A stretch of 64,000 nucleotides of DNA from Solen grandis (GCA_021229015.1 CM037795.1:17918933-17982932); one strand, 5' to 3'. Shown: positions 36,274 to 49,200, counted from the first letter of the stretch. Made by a program: numbers and translations. The notes: generated by a model not told the origin, from the sequence alone.

Positions 36274-37447
36274 AAAACGACCGAAAATAAAGAATTATAG
36301 ACATCAGAGATGTAGATACATAATATTGCTTCGTGCAGACACTAACTATGGATCGTGAAGATCTGATCAGTAAATGAAAGGAACTACTAAATTTCAAAAC
36401 GGTGATAAACTTCTTCTCGTTTATCTTATACAATATCAATACTGTAATTAACTTTTTTGTTTTCAGGGGCATTATTTACTACATTATATCTAAAGCTAAA
36501 AGGCATGCGTATGAAAATCAGCTGGATGAGTTCTAGAACATGAAAACTCTTGAAAAAACAAAATTTGTCACTAAGCAAAAAGTGAATTATAAGTCATATT
36601 TCTAAGTCTTCATTGTCAGATTTTTTGTTCTCTCATCACTTTACGTAACCTGGTCAGGCATCGTCAAATACCCACGGCCGATCGACAGATCATCTATAGG
36701 TCGTGGGATTTAACGGCTGGATTTGTCGTTTTAAGGTCTTTCAAATTACGTCATTTCATTGGTCGCATCACGTTTTTTGAAACCAATCATAGAGACCGTT
36801 TTATGCAGCGTCCAGATGCAAACACTATTTTCATAGTTTACATGACTTTCAAGCCTCCAATCCAAAGATTATTGCATCTACATGTATATAGCCCGTTTTC
36901 ATTGGTCTTTGATACACTTTGTCATGTAGTGAAACGGAAAATTGAGTAAGTCGGGGATGTCCAGCAGCACAGATTTCCTTTCAGGTAACTGTGATTTTAT
37001 TGCATTATCTCCTCTTAATACCCTCTTGGAGATTTAAAACAAATATTTTCTGTGTCAAAGACGAAGGTGACTTTTTTTTAAATGCTAGATAATGACTCGA
37101 CTGTAATGAACGTTAAACTAGCATTTAGTATTTTAAGTTGATTTTGGAAGCTTGCTTTAAAGAGCCCTCCGCGTTTAATAAATACCGACAGCTACTTAAA
37201 GAAGCCACCTTTCTCTTTAAAAATGGTCTAGGCAGGGCAATGATACTGGTAACCACAAAAACGTTTTCATCAAGAGACATTTTAGTTCAAAATATTCATG
37301 TTATAAAAGATTATTATGGCTCCAGTTTTCACTCCCCTAAAAATCGCCATTCTTGACCTAAATGAGCGATATCAGTCAGTATTGAACTTGAGAGGTTATG
37401 ACCATAAACATAGTCCACAAATTTAGTCTAATAACTAGGGTCAATGT
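36274..37447. other. No gene seen
   Basis: Open frame 37138-37356 (ILEACFKEPSAFNKYRQLLK) is short and unsupported, though mildly protein-like. Confidence 0.4.
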
Positions 37448-37839
37448 AAAAATTGCAAATCTGGCCTTTTTGAGGTGTGTGAAGTTAGCGCGTAGATCGT
37501 AGATCGTAAATCAACACTATAACTAATTTTCTTTGTCGACCTGGGTCGTAGATCGTAGCTCAACCACTCAAATAAACCAAAATAAAGGGTTGAGCTGGGT
37601 CGTAGATCGTAGCTCGACCATTCAAATAAATCAAAATAAATGGTTGAGCTGGGTCGTAGATCGTAGCTCAACCATTCAAATAAACCAAAATAAATGGTTG
37701 AGCTGGGTCGTAGATCGTAGCTCAACCATTTAAAACCTTCATAGAATGGTTGAGCTGGGTCGTAGATCGTAGCTCAACCATTTAAATAAACCATTATAAA
37801 TGGTTGAGCTGGATCGTAGATCGTAGCTCAACCATTGAA

Positions 37840-38040
37840 AAAGTTCCCGACGGAAACTTTTCCGACGAATGAGATATTCCCGACAAGTACAAAGATTTTC
37901 GAAGGAAACTCCTTTCCCGACGAAAGCATTTTTTTCCCGACAAATGCAATTTTCAACCCAAAAAAATTTACAAAAAAAATTTTTCCCGACGAACAGAAAA
38001 TTTCCCGACGGAAACTTTTCCGACGAATGAGGGCCTTAAT
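37840..38040 (+). repeat. cccgacg-rich block, left copy
   Basis: cccgacggaaacttttccga, gagatattcccgacaagtac and aagattttcgaaggaaactc; the inverse of the block at 38283-38605. Confidence 0.8.
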
Positions 38041-38282
38041 TCAATGAGCGATTAAATCGTACTAAATTCAAATAAAACCAAAATAAATGGTTGAGCTGGA
38101 TCGTAGATCGTAGCTCGACCATTGAAAACTTTTATAGAATGGTTGAGCTGGGTCGTAGATCGTAGCTCGACCATTGAAATAAACCAAAATAGATGGTTGA
38201 GCTGGGTCGTAGATCGTAGCTCGACCATTGAAAATGTTCATAGAATGGTCGAGCTGGGTCGTAGATCGTAGCTCAACCATTG

Positions 38283-38605
38283 AAAAAGTTCACGGAATTC
38301 ATTTGTCGGAAAAAAAATGCTTTCGTCGGGAAAAGAGTTTCCTTCGAAAATCTTTGTACTTGTCGGGAATATCTCATTCGTCGGAAAAGTTTCCGTCGGG
38401 AAATTTTCTGTTCGTCGGGAGCGGAATTTTTATTATTGTGAAAATTGTATTTTGTCGGGATTATTGTACTCGTCGGGAAAATTGCAAAAAATTTAAATTT
38501 CTTCGAAAATCTTTGTACTTGTCGGGAATATCTCATTCGTCGGAAAAGTTTCCGTCGGGAAATTTTCTGTTCGTCGGGAAAAATTATATGTCGGGAATTT
38601 AGTAT
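38283..38605 (-). repeat. cccgacg-rich block, right inverted copy (internally duplicated)
   Basis: The segment cttcgaaaatctttgtactt..cgtcggaaaag occurs twice (from about 38343 and 38502), a ~160-bp internal duplication absent on the left side. Confidence 0.78.
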
Positions 38606-39148
38606 TTTTTTGAATTGATTTATTGTGATTATTCTGGAACTTTTTCAATGGTTGAGCTACGATCTACGATCCAGCTCAACCATTCCATCAGTATTTTAAA
38701 TGGTTGAGCTACGATCTACGATCCAGCTCAACCATTCTATGAAAGTTTTCAATGGTCGAGCTACGATCTACGATCCAGCTCAACCATTTATAATGGTTTA
38801 TTTGAATGGTTGAGCTACGATCTACGACCCAGCTCAACCATTCTATGAACATTTTCAATGGTTGAGCTACGATGTACGACCCAGCTCAACCATTTATTTT
38901 GGCTTATTTGAATGGTTGAGCTACGATCTACGACCCAGCTCAACCATTTATTTTGGATTATTTGAGTGGTTTAGCTACGATCTACGACCCAGGTCGACAA
39001 AAAAAATTAGTGTTGATTTACGATCTACGATCTACGCGCTAACTTCACACACCTGCAATTTTGACAATTCCTGATCCAACACCAATATCAAACATAATTG
39101 AACTGGCTGACAGATTCTTCAGAAATATGGGTGCTAAGACTGAAGTTG

Positions 39149-39170
39149 TGTGTGTGTGTGTGTGTGTGTC
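39149..39170 (+). repeat. (TG)n microsatellite
   Basis: gtgtgtgtgtgtgtgtgt run just right of the palindrome array. Confidence 0.9.
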
Positions 39171-39671
39171 TTTTAATAGATTAAGGGCCACAATCCCTGA
39201 CATAATTTAATTACGATATCAACTAAAATCGAACCTTACCTGAAACTTTTGATTAAATGCTCTTAATGGCGTACTTAAGCCGGGCCGAAATGGATCAAAG
39301 ATATATAACATAATCGGACTATTTCGGTTTCCTACAAAAGTCATATCCGTGGGCGATCCGTGGTTAGACGATTAAAATCAAAGAGAACTCAGACTTAAAT
39401 CTTTCTTAACCCGGCTTCATCATTGCTAAGTACTTTTAACAGCAATCCGTTTGGTCTATTTTTAAACATTTCTCAATACCTATTATTTCATCCCAACATT
39501 TTCATTAACTGCAGTCGAGTAGGGATTGATCATGCCAATAGTGTAATACAAAGCCTATGTTACATCATGACACTGTTGTAATTTTTTTTTCTGCACAAGT
39601 TTCAAGTAAAATATGTGTCATTGAAAATAATAATTTCTTTATTTAGTTTAAATCTTATTTGTTTTAAGTTG
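39171..39671. other. No gene seen
   Basis: Nothing recognisable. Confidence 0.5.
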
Positions 39672-39830
39672 ATTTTGGAAACAAGTTCATACAACTTATT
39701 CTAACCCGCCTCGACGGTTCCTGGGTTGGAACAGTACTTCGCGCCTTGAAAGGCCACGAAAAACCATTGCTCTAACGGGGTTTGAACCCACAACCTTCGG
39801 ATCCGCAATCGGGCATGTTTCGCTGGTTTC
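39672..39830 (-). repeat. SINE type 1 copy
   Basis: ggaaacaagttcatacaact .. ctaacggggtttgaacccac; close to the 32551 copy. Confidence 0.62.
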
Positions 39831-39930
39831 ATCTTTATTTATAAAAGATAACACAGTATAAAGTTTAAAAACAATGTAGTAAAACATCATTACTAAAATG
39901 AAATATTCTATACATCTATATAATGGCGAT

Positions 39931-40121
39931 GAAACCCTTTACCTCATAGATATTATTTTGCATATTCATGACCAAATAAACAGTAGTTGAACTTTAGTCG
40001 TTTAATGCCTTACATACATTTAGGGCTCTGATCTACAGAGGATCTACGAGAAAACAGCCTAATCTTTGTCTGCTCTGCTCGTCTGCACGCTCTCTGATGC
40101 TTATACGAGGTAAATGATTAA
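39931..40121. mobile_element. MITE family 2 copy
   Basis: Left gaaaccctttacctcataga, right cgaggtaaatgattaa; interior tgctctgctcgtctgc. Confidence 0.55.
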
Positions 40122-41719
40122 CGATAACACAAGTAAGAATAGCAATTATGGGAAGCGTGTAAAAAAAGGGTAATGAGGATGATAAAGCTTAATTAAAATG
40201 AGAATGGGTTCGATTTATTTTCATTATTTCTGTTTTACCTGGTGGTCTCTGAACTAGGAACAAATCTAGAACAACATACGTAATCTAGTTTTATAGTAAG
40301 ATAAGGGATCTTTGATTGAATTTTATGCCGAAAATTGCAAGAAATGACATCCTAAAAATACAGATGTCTCAGTTTGGTGACAAAAAGGCTCGAAATCCTT
40401 TCACAAATACGACAGCTTTATCACGATTCAATATTTGAACTACATGCGCCATTTTAATTTTTACCTTTATATGACGTCATTCAAATGGACCAATGAAAAC
40501 ACGACATATGCAATGGCGCTTTTGAACATTGTAAATCGTCCCACGGTCAAAGGTCAATAAACAGGCGTATTGTAGCTACCAACAATATGGTCCGATATCG
40601 GCTGACTCTATTCTAGAACATTCGTTCTATTTTTAATTCTCATTAGCTTAAGCCGGTATTTAGAAAGGGGTTGAATAAAAGATATCAACAGAAATCGGAC
40701 TAAAATGGAAAATATTGCAAGGTAAATTGTGTTCTATTTCATCTTGGAAGGTGGGGAACATTTATCTTTATTACATAAGTGGATCTCATAAAACCGTGGC
40801 TTTAAAATAAGTAAAAAATCACAATAACGGATGAAAAGGACGCTATCCTTTACCGGCCAAGCGTAACGTAACATACGTCTATTTGATCATATTGTGAAGA
40901 GAAAATTTAACAGTTTTGTTCGTAAGATTTGAATATGTATGCATGTAAGGTCTCTATATATATACATAGTATATTAAGAGATCTGTCTGTCTGTGTGTAT
41001 AATGTGATGTATGTTAATATATATGAATATGTGTGAGCATGTAAATGTGTGTGTATTTAACTTCTGTATGTTTATAATGCGTGCATATTTGCGTGTGCGG
41101 GTATATCTATAAAACAAGCAAAAGATATTGATTGACAATAAAACATCGGTATTCCGCTGACGGGCTGTTAAAACATTATGTAATTACAAGGTTAATCCTT
41201 TTATTTCCGTTCTCCGATATTGTCGGTCGACAAGAAAGAACGCGTCTAACTCGGCCAAGCTACAGTAAGAATGGAAAAAAAACCTCTCCTACTTACAAGC
41301 TGTCCGTTCTTTTCAAATCTCAAACAATAATGTTTTCTGTTTGCACAGATGTGTCGAGTCAAGATACAGTTAGTCCTCCAATGTATGTATATATATACAT
41401 ATATACATGTGTGTGTGTGTATATTGAAACCTTGGTACAACCGAATCAAAATTAAGCTTTGGATGCCTTTAGAAATGAAGCTGTTTTTTAAGTACCATTA
41501 CAAACAGGATTGTTATGGTGTTTTATTAAAAAAATAAACTAAAAAGAATATTTTGTTAAACTACTGTGTTAAGAAGACTAGAAAAAATAATTAGTACGAT
41601 GGCATGGAGCTAACATGATTATTCTTTTATTTAAAACGTAGCACTTTTCTATGCCTCCGTGGTAATGTATAGCCTGGGTACCGAGGATGTATTTTATGAT
41701 GACAATATACTATATTGTG
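40122..41719. other. No gene seen
   Basis: Includes tgtgtg/tatata-rich stretches (40950-41080, 41380-41425). Confidence 0.5.
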
Positions 41720-41890
41720 GGAACGAGACACAGTTAGAACGAGAAACAATCTTGAGGAACGAGAGACGATCAAAAATTGGGAAAAGAAAAAAATTGAAGG
41801 GAAGAGAAATTTTAATGGAAAGCAACGAGAAAATGTCTTGTAGAAACGAGAAACTATCTTTTGGAAACGGAAACTTACATTGAAAGAACG

Positions 41891-41930
<40 letters not shown>
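41720..41930 (+). repeat. Purine-biased tract ending in ~40 A
   Basis: Repeated gaacgaga/gaaacgag words on the plus strand, followed by a run of about 40 A (41890-41930). The tail suggests a processed insertion or slippage; no source recognised. Confidence 0.6.
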
Positions 41931-41931
<1 letters not shown>

Positions 41932-42484
41932 CAGTCGAAAACAATATCGAGCATGGATAATCACTAGAAGTCGTTTTCAATTTTCGTTTGAAACTAGATT
42001 TTCCATCGACACAATCATTAATATATACATACGGCACTGTCTGACGTCATCACCCTTAAGTATGTCGGATACCTTGAAAAATACCTCAAGTGTCATCACA
42101 TCTGCTCACTCTACTTACTCGTCACCTTGTTTAACTGTCATTAGTTCGGCTTTCAAATTTTAGTATACACATCCGTATCACAAGATCATCATGAGATTTG
42201 CTAGTGCGTGACCTTGACTTTATTCATATATTTTTAGGCTCTTATTTTTCGTAACTTTCCGAAATTATTGATACAAACAGTTTCTCTGACATTCTTGATG
42301 AAACAATGCCCCGCTGACATAGTTATTTTCCCGGATACAGTTCTCCAGTTATACACCGCTTCATAACAATGATTCACTATGTCAGACTTCAAGGATTTTT
42401 TTTATATTCTTAACTGAATGTTAAAAATACTTTCTCGATTTAACGTATCGGCTTTGATCAATACAAAACCTGATTAACTCAAGG
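41931..42484. other. No gene seen
   Basis: Nothing recognisable. Confidence 0.5.
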
Positions 42485-42612
42485 GTGCTGCGTCCATTTG
42501 CATGTGCATACACAGTACCATTTTTTACGACTTTGGTATGTCGCGGCCGGGGATCAAACCCACGACCTTCGGCTCCCGAGGAGGACGCTCTAACCACTCG
42601 GCCATTGGGGAC
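42485..42612 (-). repeat. SINE type 2 head
   Basis: gactttggtatgtcgcggcc, ggatcaaacccacgacc and taaccactcggccattgggg: tRNA-like head in reverse. Confidence 0.6.
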
Positions 42613-43257
42613 AGTGGTATGTGAAATACAATTCCCCGATTAACAATTCATTGACATGATTACGTATTACGTCATGTGCTCCATTCAGCGTAATGTGTAT
42701 ACAAGATGCACGTCTCATGATGCACGAGAATGCACATGAAAATTACTCCTGAGAACCGACCCTCTCCGACGAATCAATGAATACGGAATAAAAAAATACT
42801 GGGTCTTTTGTTTTCGCAACTGTCCGCATTAGTGAACGCACGGTCTATCGAAATAACGGCTCACTTAAAAAGTAGTAAATGTATGAGAGTATGCAAATAA
42901 AAAAATATACACTCTGACGTGCTCGTGCTATTCATGTGCATACTTGTTGCAGACGATGAGCACGTGATTTTCACGTATCATGCTGACTTAGGTAGATATA
43001 TATATATATCATTGTTTTGCTGATCACAGTTGATTATTTTCTCCACCTGTAATGTATTCTATGTTGAAAAGTTGAAAGGTTACTGACAATCAAAGCACGA
43101 AAATTTCCATGGATATTTTGATTATCGAAAAATACATAGTTGACTTACAGACGCAAGTCACCCATAACGAAGAGCATCTTTTGCATAGTCAACTTCAACC
43201 TACATTTGTTCAGGCACTAAAATTTCACTATGGAGGTCAAGTCGTTTTCCCACCGTC
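42613..43257. other. No gene seen
   Basis: Open frame at 43109 runs into a SINE and is not supported. Confidence 0.45.
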
Positions 43258-43547
43258 CCCGGTGGCAAAGTGGTTAGATCATCCGCCTCATGAGCGGGAG
43301 GTCATGGGTTCGAACCCCCCCCCCGTACTGGCCGCGACGTAAAGTCGTAAAAATGGTACTTGTATAGCTCCCTTGCTTAGCACTCAGCATATACGGGTAG
43401 TTCTAGGACTGGTTGTGAATGGGTGTGGTATCATACCCCATGTCTACGGCGTGATACTACAGTGTGACAGCGCTATATATGTCTCAAGTACGCATGTCTC
43501 AAAATGACTGAAATTCTTTTGGTGGGACGTTAAACCCAATAAAAAAA
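43258..43547 (+). repeat. SINE type 2, full forward copy
   Basis: tRNA-like head ggtggcaaagtggttagatc..gcgggaggtcatgggttcga, then agctcccttgcttagcactc, gggtgtggtatcatacccca and tail gggacgttaaacccaataaa. The head has A- and B-box-like sequence typical of pol III SINEs. Confidence 0.75.
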
Positions 43548-43584
43548 ACTAACAAGGCCTTTTCTTCATACTCAAAACAAAGGA

Positions 43585-43655
43585 CGGTGTGCGGTGTGTG
43601 TGGTGTGTGTGTGTGGCATGTGTGTGTGTGGGGGGGGGGGGGGGGGGGGGGGGGT
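43585..43655 (+). repeat. GT tract and 25-G run
   Basis: gtgtgtggtgtgtgtgtgt followed by G from 43630 to 43654, lying between two oppositely facing SINEs. Such a run can form G-quadruplex structures. Confidence 0.85.
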
Positions 43656-43659
43656 TGGA

Positions 43660-43766
43660 GGGAGGCTTGTTTGGGTGTAACGTCCCACCGACGACCGGGG
43701 AGTCGAACCTTATGACCGCTGGCTACGAGGAGGGCACGCTTACCACTCCGCCACCGTGCCCACTTC
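43660..43766 (-). repeat. Second SINE head in reverse
   Basis: gtaacgtcccaccgacgacc, ggggagtcgaaccttatgac and cttaccactccgccaccgtg: complement of a tRNA-like head. It faces the copy at 43258. Confidence 0.6.
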
Positions 43767-43971
43767 TGCACACATATAAAATCCCATAAACACAATATAC
43801 GTCTTGCTTACTTAATGCAATTGTATTTAAAGCATTTTCACTTGTTCAGACTAATGAACATTTGATATTGTTTATTCATGATTTTGTAGTATGGTATTTA
43901 GCATACAACTTTAAGTACTGAAAGTATAAAAGTCTTTGACATACGCAAGTCCTCGCTTAACCAGTTATACA

Positions 43972-43996
43972 CACACACACACACACACACACACAT
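43972..43996 (+). repeat. (AC)n microsatellite
   Basis: acacacacacacacacacac run upstream of the synthase promoter. Confidence 0.9.
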
Positions 43997-44178
43997 GGAA
44001 AGTTATAGAAAAATCCTGAATATTTTATAACCAGGTAATTTACCTGTAACACGTGAATTTTACCATATCACACCTTATACCTTCGTGATATTGGCTAAAT
44101 ATAGACCTACAGGATGGTGATGGAGTATGGAAAATTACCCAAGTCGCATATAGAATTTTCTCAGACCTCGCTTGCACC
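43997..44178. other. Upstream region of the synthase gene
   Basis: No identifiable binding sites; AT-rich. Confidence 0.4.
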
Positions 44179-44190
44179 TATATATAAAGC
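44179..44190 (+). promoter_or_regulatory. TATA-like box upstream of the synthase gene
   Basis: The sequence ctatatataaag lies about 340 bp before the start codon. A 3' splice site (tattttcag, AG at 44518-44519) just before the ATG suggests a non-coding first exon downstream of this box, with the 5' UTR spliced. Donor candidates lie around 44247-44300 but none is decisive. Inference from sequence only. Confidence 0.35.
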
Positions 44191-44526
44191 CCACAACATT
44201 TGGCAGAAATTAAGTTCTACGCTTAAGTTCTCGAATAACGTTTAGGTGATATACTTTATTTGCTAGCACTAGGCAGTACCGTTTATCTCACGAGGTGCGT
44301 TACAATTTTAGTGACTTTCTCAACACTTCACTCTATGGATGTTTCTTGTTATAGAGATACTGGCATACCAGTGATACAAGTTAAAAAATTTCTGTGAAAA
44401 AAAATCTTAATGATCCACGTGCAGCAAGTCCATTTTTTAAATCGTGATTTCCTGATTTGGATTCGCAAGCAATATATCAAGTATGATCTTCATTGTAATT
44501 TGTTTTTACTTATTTTCAGTAAAACC

Positions 44527-46191
44527 ATGGCATCTCACATCAAAGTTGAAAGCCCGTCTGTAAGATACACTCATGATTTTATCGAGTCGGACTACACTTA
44601 CCAAAACACAGACGTACGGACGGACGGAAAAGGGACCATCATAGCAACCCCTACGAACACTAAGTACACATTCAAGACCCAGAGAAAGGTGAGTTATTTT
44701 ACCATTCACTGCTTTGTATTTCACCTGCTTTCCATTCAAGCAATGCTTACTCGAGCGTTCAGCACTACCTGCGTGTCAATGTCATTGCTCTGCCCCCGAT
44801 TCGAGATACACACGTAACTGTCTGAACGATCTGATCGCTGAAATACACCATGTTCATTATTGTTACATTCATAAACATGTGATACATATATGCCTATATT
44901 TTTTAATATTTATTTTTTCTAACGATAAGAATTGCCTTTTGAACGCTCTCTTTCTTAAACGGGACATTAAAGGTTGAGTTCCGGAGTCTTCGATCTCGTT
45001 CATTGGTTTATGATTTTTACTTACAATTCATCACATGAGCATCAAGAAAATCGCCTTATTTGTCGGATTGTTTTCTGTTAATTCCCGTTGTATAATGATT
45101 AAGGCGCACGTGAGTTCTAATTTTAGTAACATTACATAATGCCACGTGTATGATCAGTTAATATCTAAATATATTTATCAGTCTATTCTTATGGTTAATA
45201 CAACGAGGATTATTTTTAACGCCAATATCAAAACAGATTTATAAGGCAACTTATAACAGCATTTGATTTTAAATCATACCTGTAATGAATATTTCTTCTA
45301 TACATATTCTGTGTATGAAAAAACATGACATCGCGTACTTGAAAATGACAAGTCATTTGTACTGGTTGGTTACCTTAAGAAAAAAGTGTGAATTAATCGC
45401 ACTGATGATTAAATTACCTTGGTTTTAAGTTAAACTGCTTGACTTTTGGCTTGTACGTAAATCCCCAGTCCATGTAAATATTTAACTTGTACAGTGTAAC
45501 TTCTGGAGAGTCTTTAAACTCGGAGAGTTAGGAAGGTCATAACCTGTATAAAGACACACGTCATCATTTCTTAAGTTCTTAGGGTAGGGCATTCAGTTTT
45601 GCAATGATTATTTGTGTAGAGCAAATAAGCTTGTGAAATGCCACGGATGGACATTTTCAAATGCTCGGATCGGATTATGAGGGAACACTTGACTAGTGGT
45701 CAAGTTGGATTAAGTAATCATTAACCAACGGTCAAGCGTCTGTGTTCACTGCTTTGAGTCTTAAATGAACTTTGACCATGACGTTTTATTGTACATAACT
45801 GTATGTTACTCGAGTTTTATACTTCATTATTTTGAATTCATCTTAAATTTGTGGCCAATCAGAAGCTCTGAACATTCCATTTATCAGCGTGTTATTCCAA
45901 ATGAGCTCTATTCTAGAAAGTCATTCTATTTTCTATCTTACCATGTAAAGTATAAATCGATCTTTTTGACAAAATCAAGTGTGTCAAAAATACAAGTTGA
46001 CTTCTACGCCAGATAAAATCTATTCAGACATTTCTTCAGACAATAGAAGCCTACGCTCACTTCTCTTGCTTCGAAGGTCTTCTGTTGTCTGTAGGAATGT
46101 CTTCATAGACTATTCTATACATAATTATTATGCTTTTTTTCCTAGAAAATGACACCATGTTTATAGTGTAAATTATGACCGCACTATGTCG

Positions 46192-46227
<36 letters not shown>

Positions 46228-49200
46228 ACCTGTTCACAGACTACAACTTGAAACTGAATTTCTTTTCGTAAACGACCTCGTGTTTGTATTCAATCAACAG
46301 GAAGTCATTTTAGCCGTATACCGAAGTCACATTCAACACTTTATATTTAAGATGAACTTTTTCTACATTTTTATTTCTGAATCTCTTTCTGATACTGAAA
46401 CCCATTCCGTGTTCAAAACGAACCCTCGAGAGATATCATGGTCCAGAAAACATACATGAGTGCGGATCCGTTTGACTTTGGTTCAAACCCTGTTTGGGGA
46501 GTGGGTAATTCATGACCCCATGTACTAAGTACTGGTCCAATCCAGGAAACGTTGAGATGATAGACATGAAGTTTCAATGCTTGCTTCGCAATTGACATAT
46601 AAACTGCGATTAAACATTCGGGTGCTTATGGAAAATTTGAGTCAGTAAAATAGCTAAAACCATCTTGATTTATTTTTATCAATGTGAATATTTCCATGTT
46701 CATTTATGTTAAGTACAAAGGTCAAACTGTGTGGGCGGGGATGGGAGTATGTTTAAATTTTCCACAACAATAATTATCTAGGGCAATGCAATAAACATGT
46801 AATTTTATGGTGTTTGTCGTTCCGTGAATTATTGGTCCATATATCGTATAAATGACTATTTTGATAATATTAAAAAAAAACAGCAGCTGTATTTTATGTA
46901 CTTTAAAGATGTTATCCCTCTGGAATTTACCGAAGAAAGATCAAAGGATTTGAAAGTACCTGTAAGGCATACTGTTTCTTTTATTTTGGAAAATTTATCG
47001 GAAAGTGATCAAAAATTAATTCAATTATCTATAACATGCAGTAGAAAAACGTCATATTGACCTGCACGTGCACTGATGTTAACAGTAGATATACTTTGGT
47101 AAATTACTGATCCAATTGAACAGGCTTGCTGCTTTGATGTTTAGTTTATTCATGGAGACTGGTTGCACTTCTGCAACTTCTCCTGTTCCCTGATGATTAC
47201 AGCAATGAATCATATCGAACCTGTTAACATTCCATCCGGTACACAGTCGTCGTGTTAATCAGGCGTATAACTATGTATACGATGTATGTATTATTGGTTT
47301 TGCTTGTCTTGGTTGGTCATCGATTCTAAGAACTCCAACTCCACAAGTCGGTACTTACTTCCGGTATGGATATCGGCATTCAATGTATATCAAGGTTCAC
47401 TAATATCACACATTACATTCTTCGGTCTAGAAGTTGAGTCTTTCATAAGACTTTCAGGATTAAATTCACATCAATTCTTTTCACATTGCTACAAAGGCCA
47501 TATTATTCCACTGTTAGTTTACTATCGTGTACGAAAAACTTATATATTATATATATTCGAGAACTTTCGCCATATTTTCTTTTTCGGTCCATAAAGATCA
47601 AATCTAACACATTTTTAGTAAAGTGCAACCCTTTTCTGACTATTATTGTCAATTTAGGTTAAGCAAAATATCTCCATTTCTTCAGGTACCGAAGCTCGGA
47701 CTGATGTTGGTCGGTCTCGGAGGCAACAACGGTACCACGGTAACGGCTACTATCTTGGCCAACAAGCATCGCCTCTCCTGGTCGACGAAGGAAGGCGTCA
47801 AGGAGGCAAACTACCTAGGTACGATACCCGGCACGGCCTCATTGTCTAAATATACTTCTTTGTCTGTGGCTCCTTACTTCATTCTTATCAACAAGCTAAT
47901 ACAGTTTATCTATCAAATTGCATTTTCTTTTTTAATATCAAAGTTAAAATGACACCCCGTTTATTACCCCGTAGTGAGGACATTGGGTTGGGGATATCTC
48001 CACGTACCCTTAAAAATATTCCATGCAATTATGAAATATAAAAATGCAGTTTAACCATTAAATCATCGAGAATTGATACTTTTGTCATTCAAAATGGCAT
48101 GCATCCTGTAAACATAGCAGTTCTTGTGTTGTTTTTTTTATTCGAGTTAGAAAAAGTACTTTTCTGCTTCAGGTTCGATCACCCAAGCCAGCACTGTTTG
48201 TCTTGGTAACGGACCCAGTGGCGAGGTTTACGTCCCTTTGAAATCCTTGTTGCCAATGGTGGAACCAGATGATATCGTAATTGATGGTAAGGGACATTAC
48301 TCTAATGTGTAATCCATATTTACGGTAGTTATTTCCCCTTAGATTTTGGAGACGGGTACTTTTATGGTTGTTTTGACCTTATATTTACTGTATTATATTA
48401 ATTTGTATTGCCCAGATGAATGGTTGAACTGTTTGTGTGTTAAATAATGTTCCGATATTATTATTTTCATCACAACTTAACAAAATTGAATAAATCACAG
48501 GAAGGTAAACTACTGAAATATGTATAGATAATAGTAGAAAATCCATTGGAGTGTTTCCTTTATTTCCAGGTTGGGACATCTCTTCTCTCAATATGGCTGA
48601 TGCCATGGAGAGAGCTCAAGTTTTGGACTACAACCTTCAGGTTCAACTGAGACCGCATATGGAACACATCAAGCCCCGCCCCTCCATTTATTTCCCAGAC
48701 TTCATAGCTGCCAATCAAGGTGCGCGCGCAGACAACGTGCTACAGGGAAGCAAGCAAGAACTGTTGAATAGAATTCGTCAAGACATCCGAGATTTTAAGA
48801 ATTCCACCGGTGTTGAGAAGGTTATTGTGCTTTGGACAGCTAATACCGAAAGGTACAGTGACGTCATACCGGAAGTTAACGGATCTGCAGAAAAAATGCT
48901 GGCAGCCATTAAAAACAATGAGAACGAAATTTCTCCATCCACGCTGTTTGCAGTTGCGTGTATTCTTGAAGGGGTAAGTTGGGTCGTAATACATTACACA
49001 CGTTCTTTAATGCTGCAAATGTATATAATGTAAAGTATTACATTTGCCTAAATGGAAATTAAAAAAAACAAAAAAAAAACAAACTTGGACATCTCGGACA
49101 ATTTAACAAATATTGCTTTTCCTCAAGAAGTTTATTGAAAGAAATTGGATCCTTTTCATTCATATTTTAGACAACAATCCAATGACAGTTTTATTTTTGT

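Larger units (their letters stand above)
37448..39063. mobile_element. Foldback-like array of palindromic units
   Basis: The outer ends are inverted (aggtgtgtgaagttagcgcg at 37472 vs cgcgctaacttcacacacct near 39034). The array is built from ~38-bp hairpins: arms AATGGTTGAGCT / AGCTCAACCATT around a 14-base loop GGGTCGTAGATCGT. About ten units to 38280 have the loop in one orientation; about seven from 38648 have it reversed. Between lie cccgacgaa-type blocks. No protein is encoded; open frames in it are periodicity artefacts. Confidence 0.85.

Noticed and set aside
38228..38602. 124-codon plus-strand frame
   Set aside because: Translation of the duplicated inverted cccgacg block; the peptide repeats exactly as the DNA does.
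37441..39074. Repetitive open frames (SSYDLRPSSTIYFGLFEW-like)
   Set aside because: They translate the palindromic DNA units and exist on both strands; they follow the DNA period, not codon constraint.
41627..42163. Poly-Phe / poly-Lys frames
   Set aside because: Generated by the 40-A run and the purine tract.
43258..43330. tRNA gene
   Set aside because: Same reasoning: tRNA-like head fused to a SINE body and tail.
47623..47952. 109-codon frame with alternative start in synthase intron 1
   Set aside because: It is exon 2 plus intron read-through; splice sites give the correct exon.
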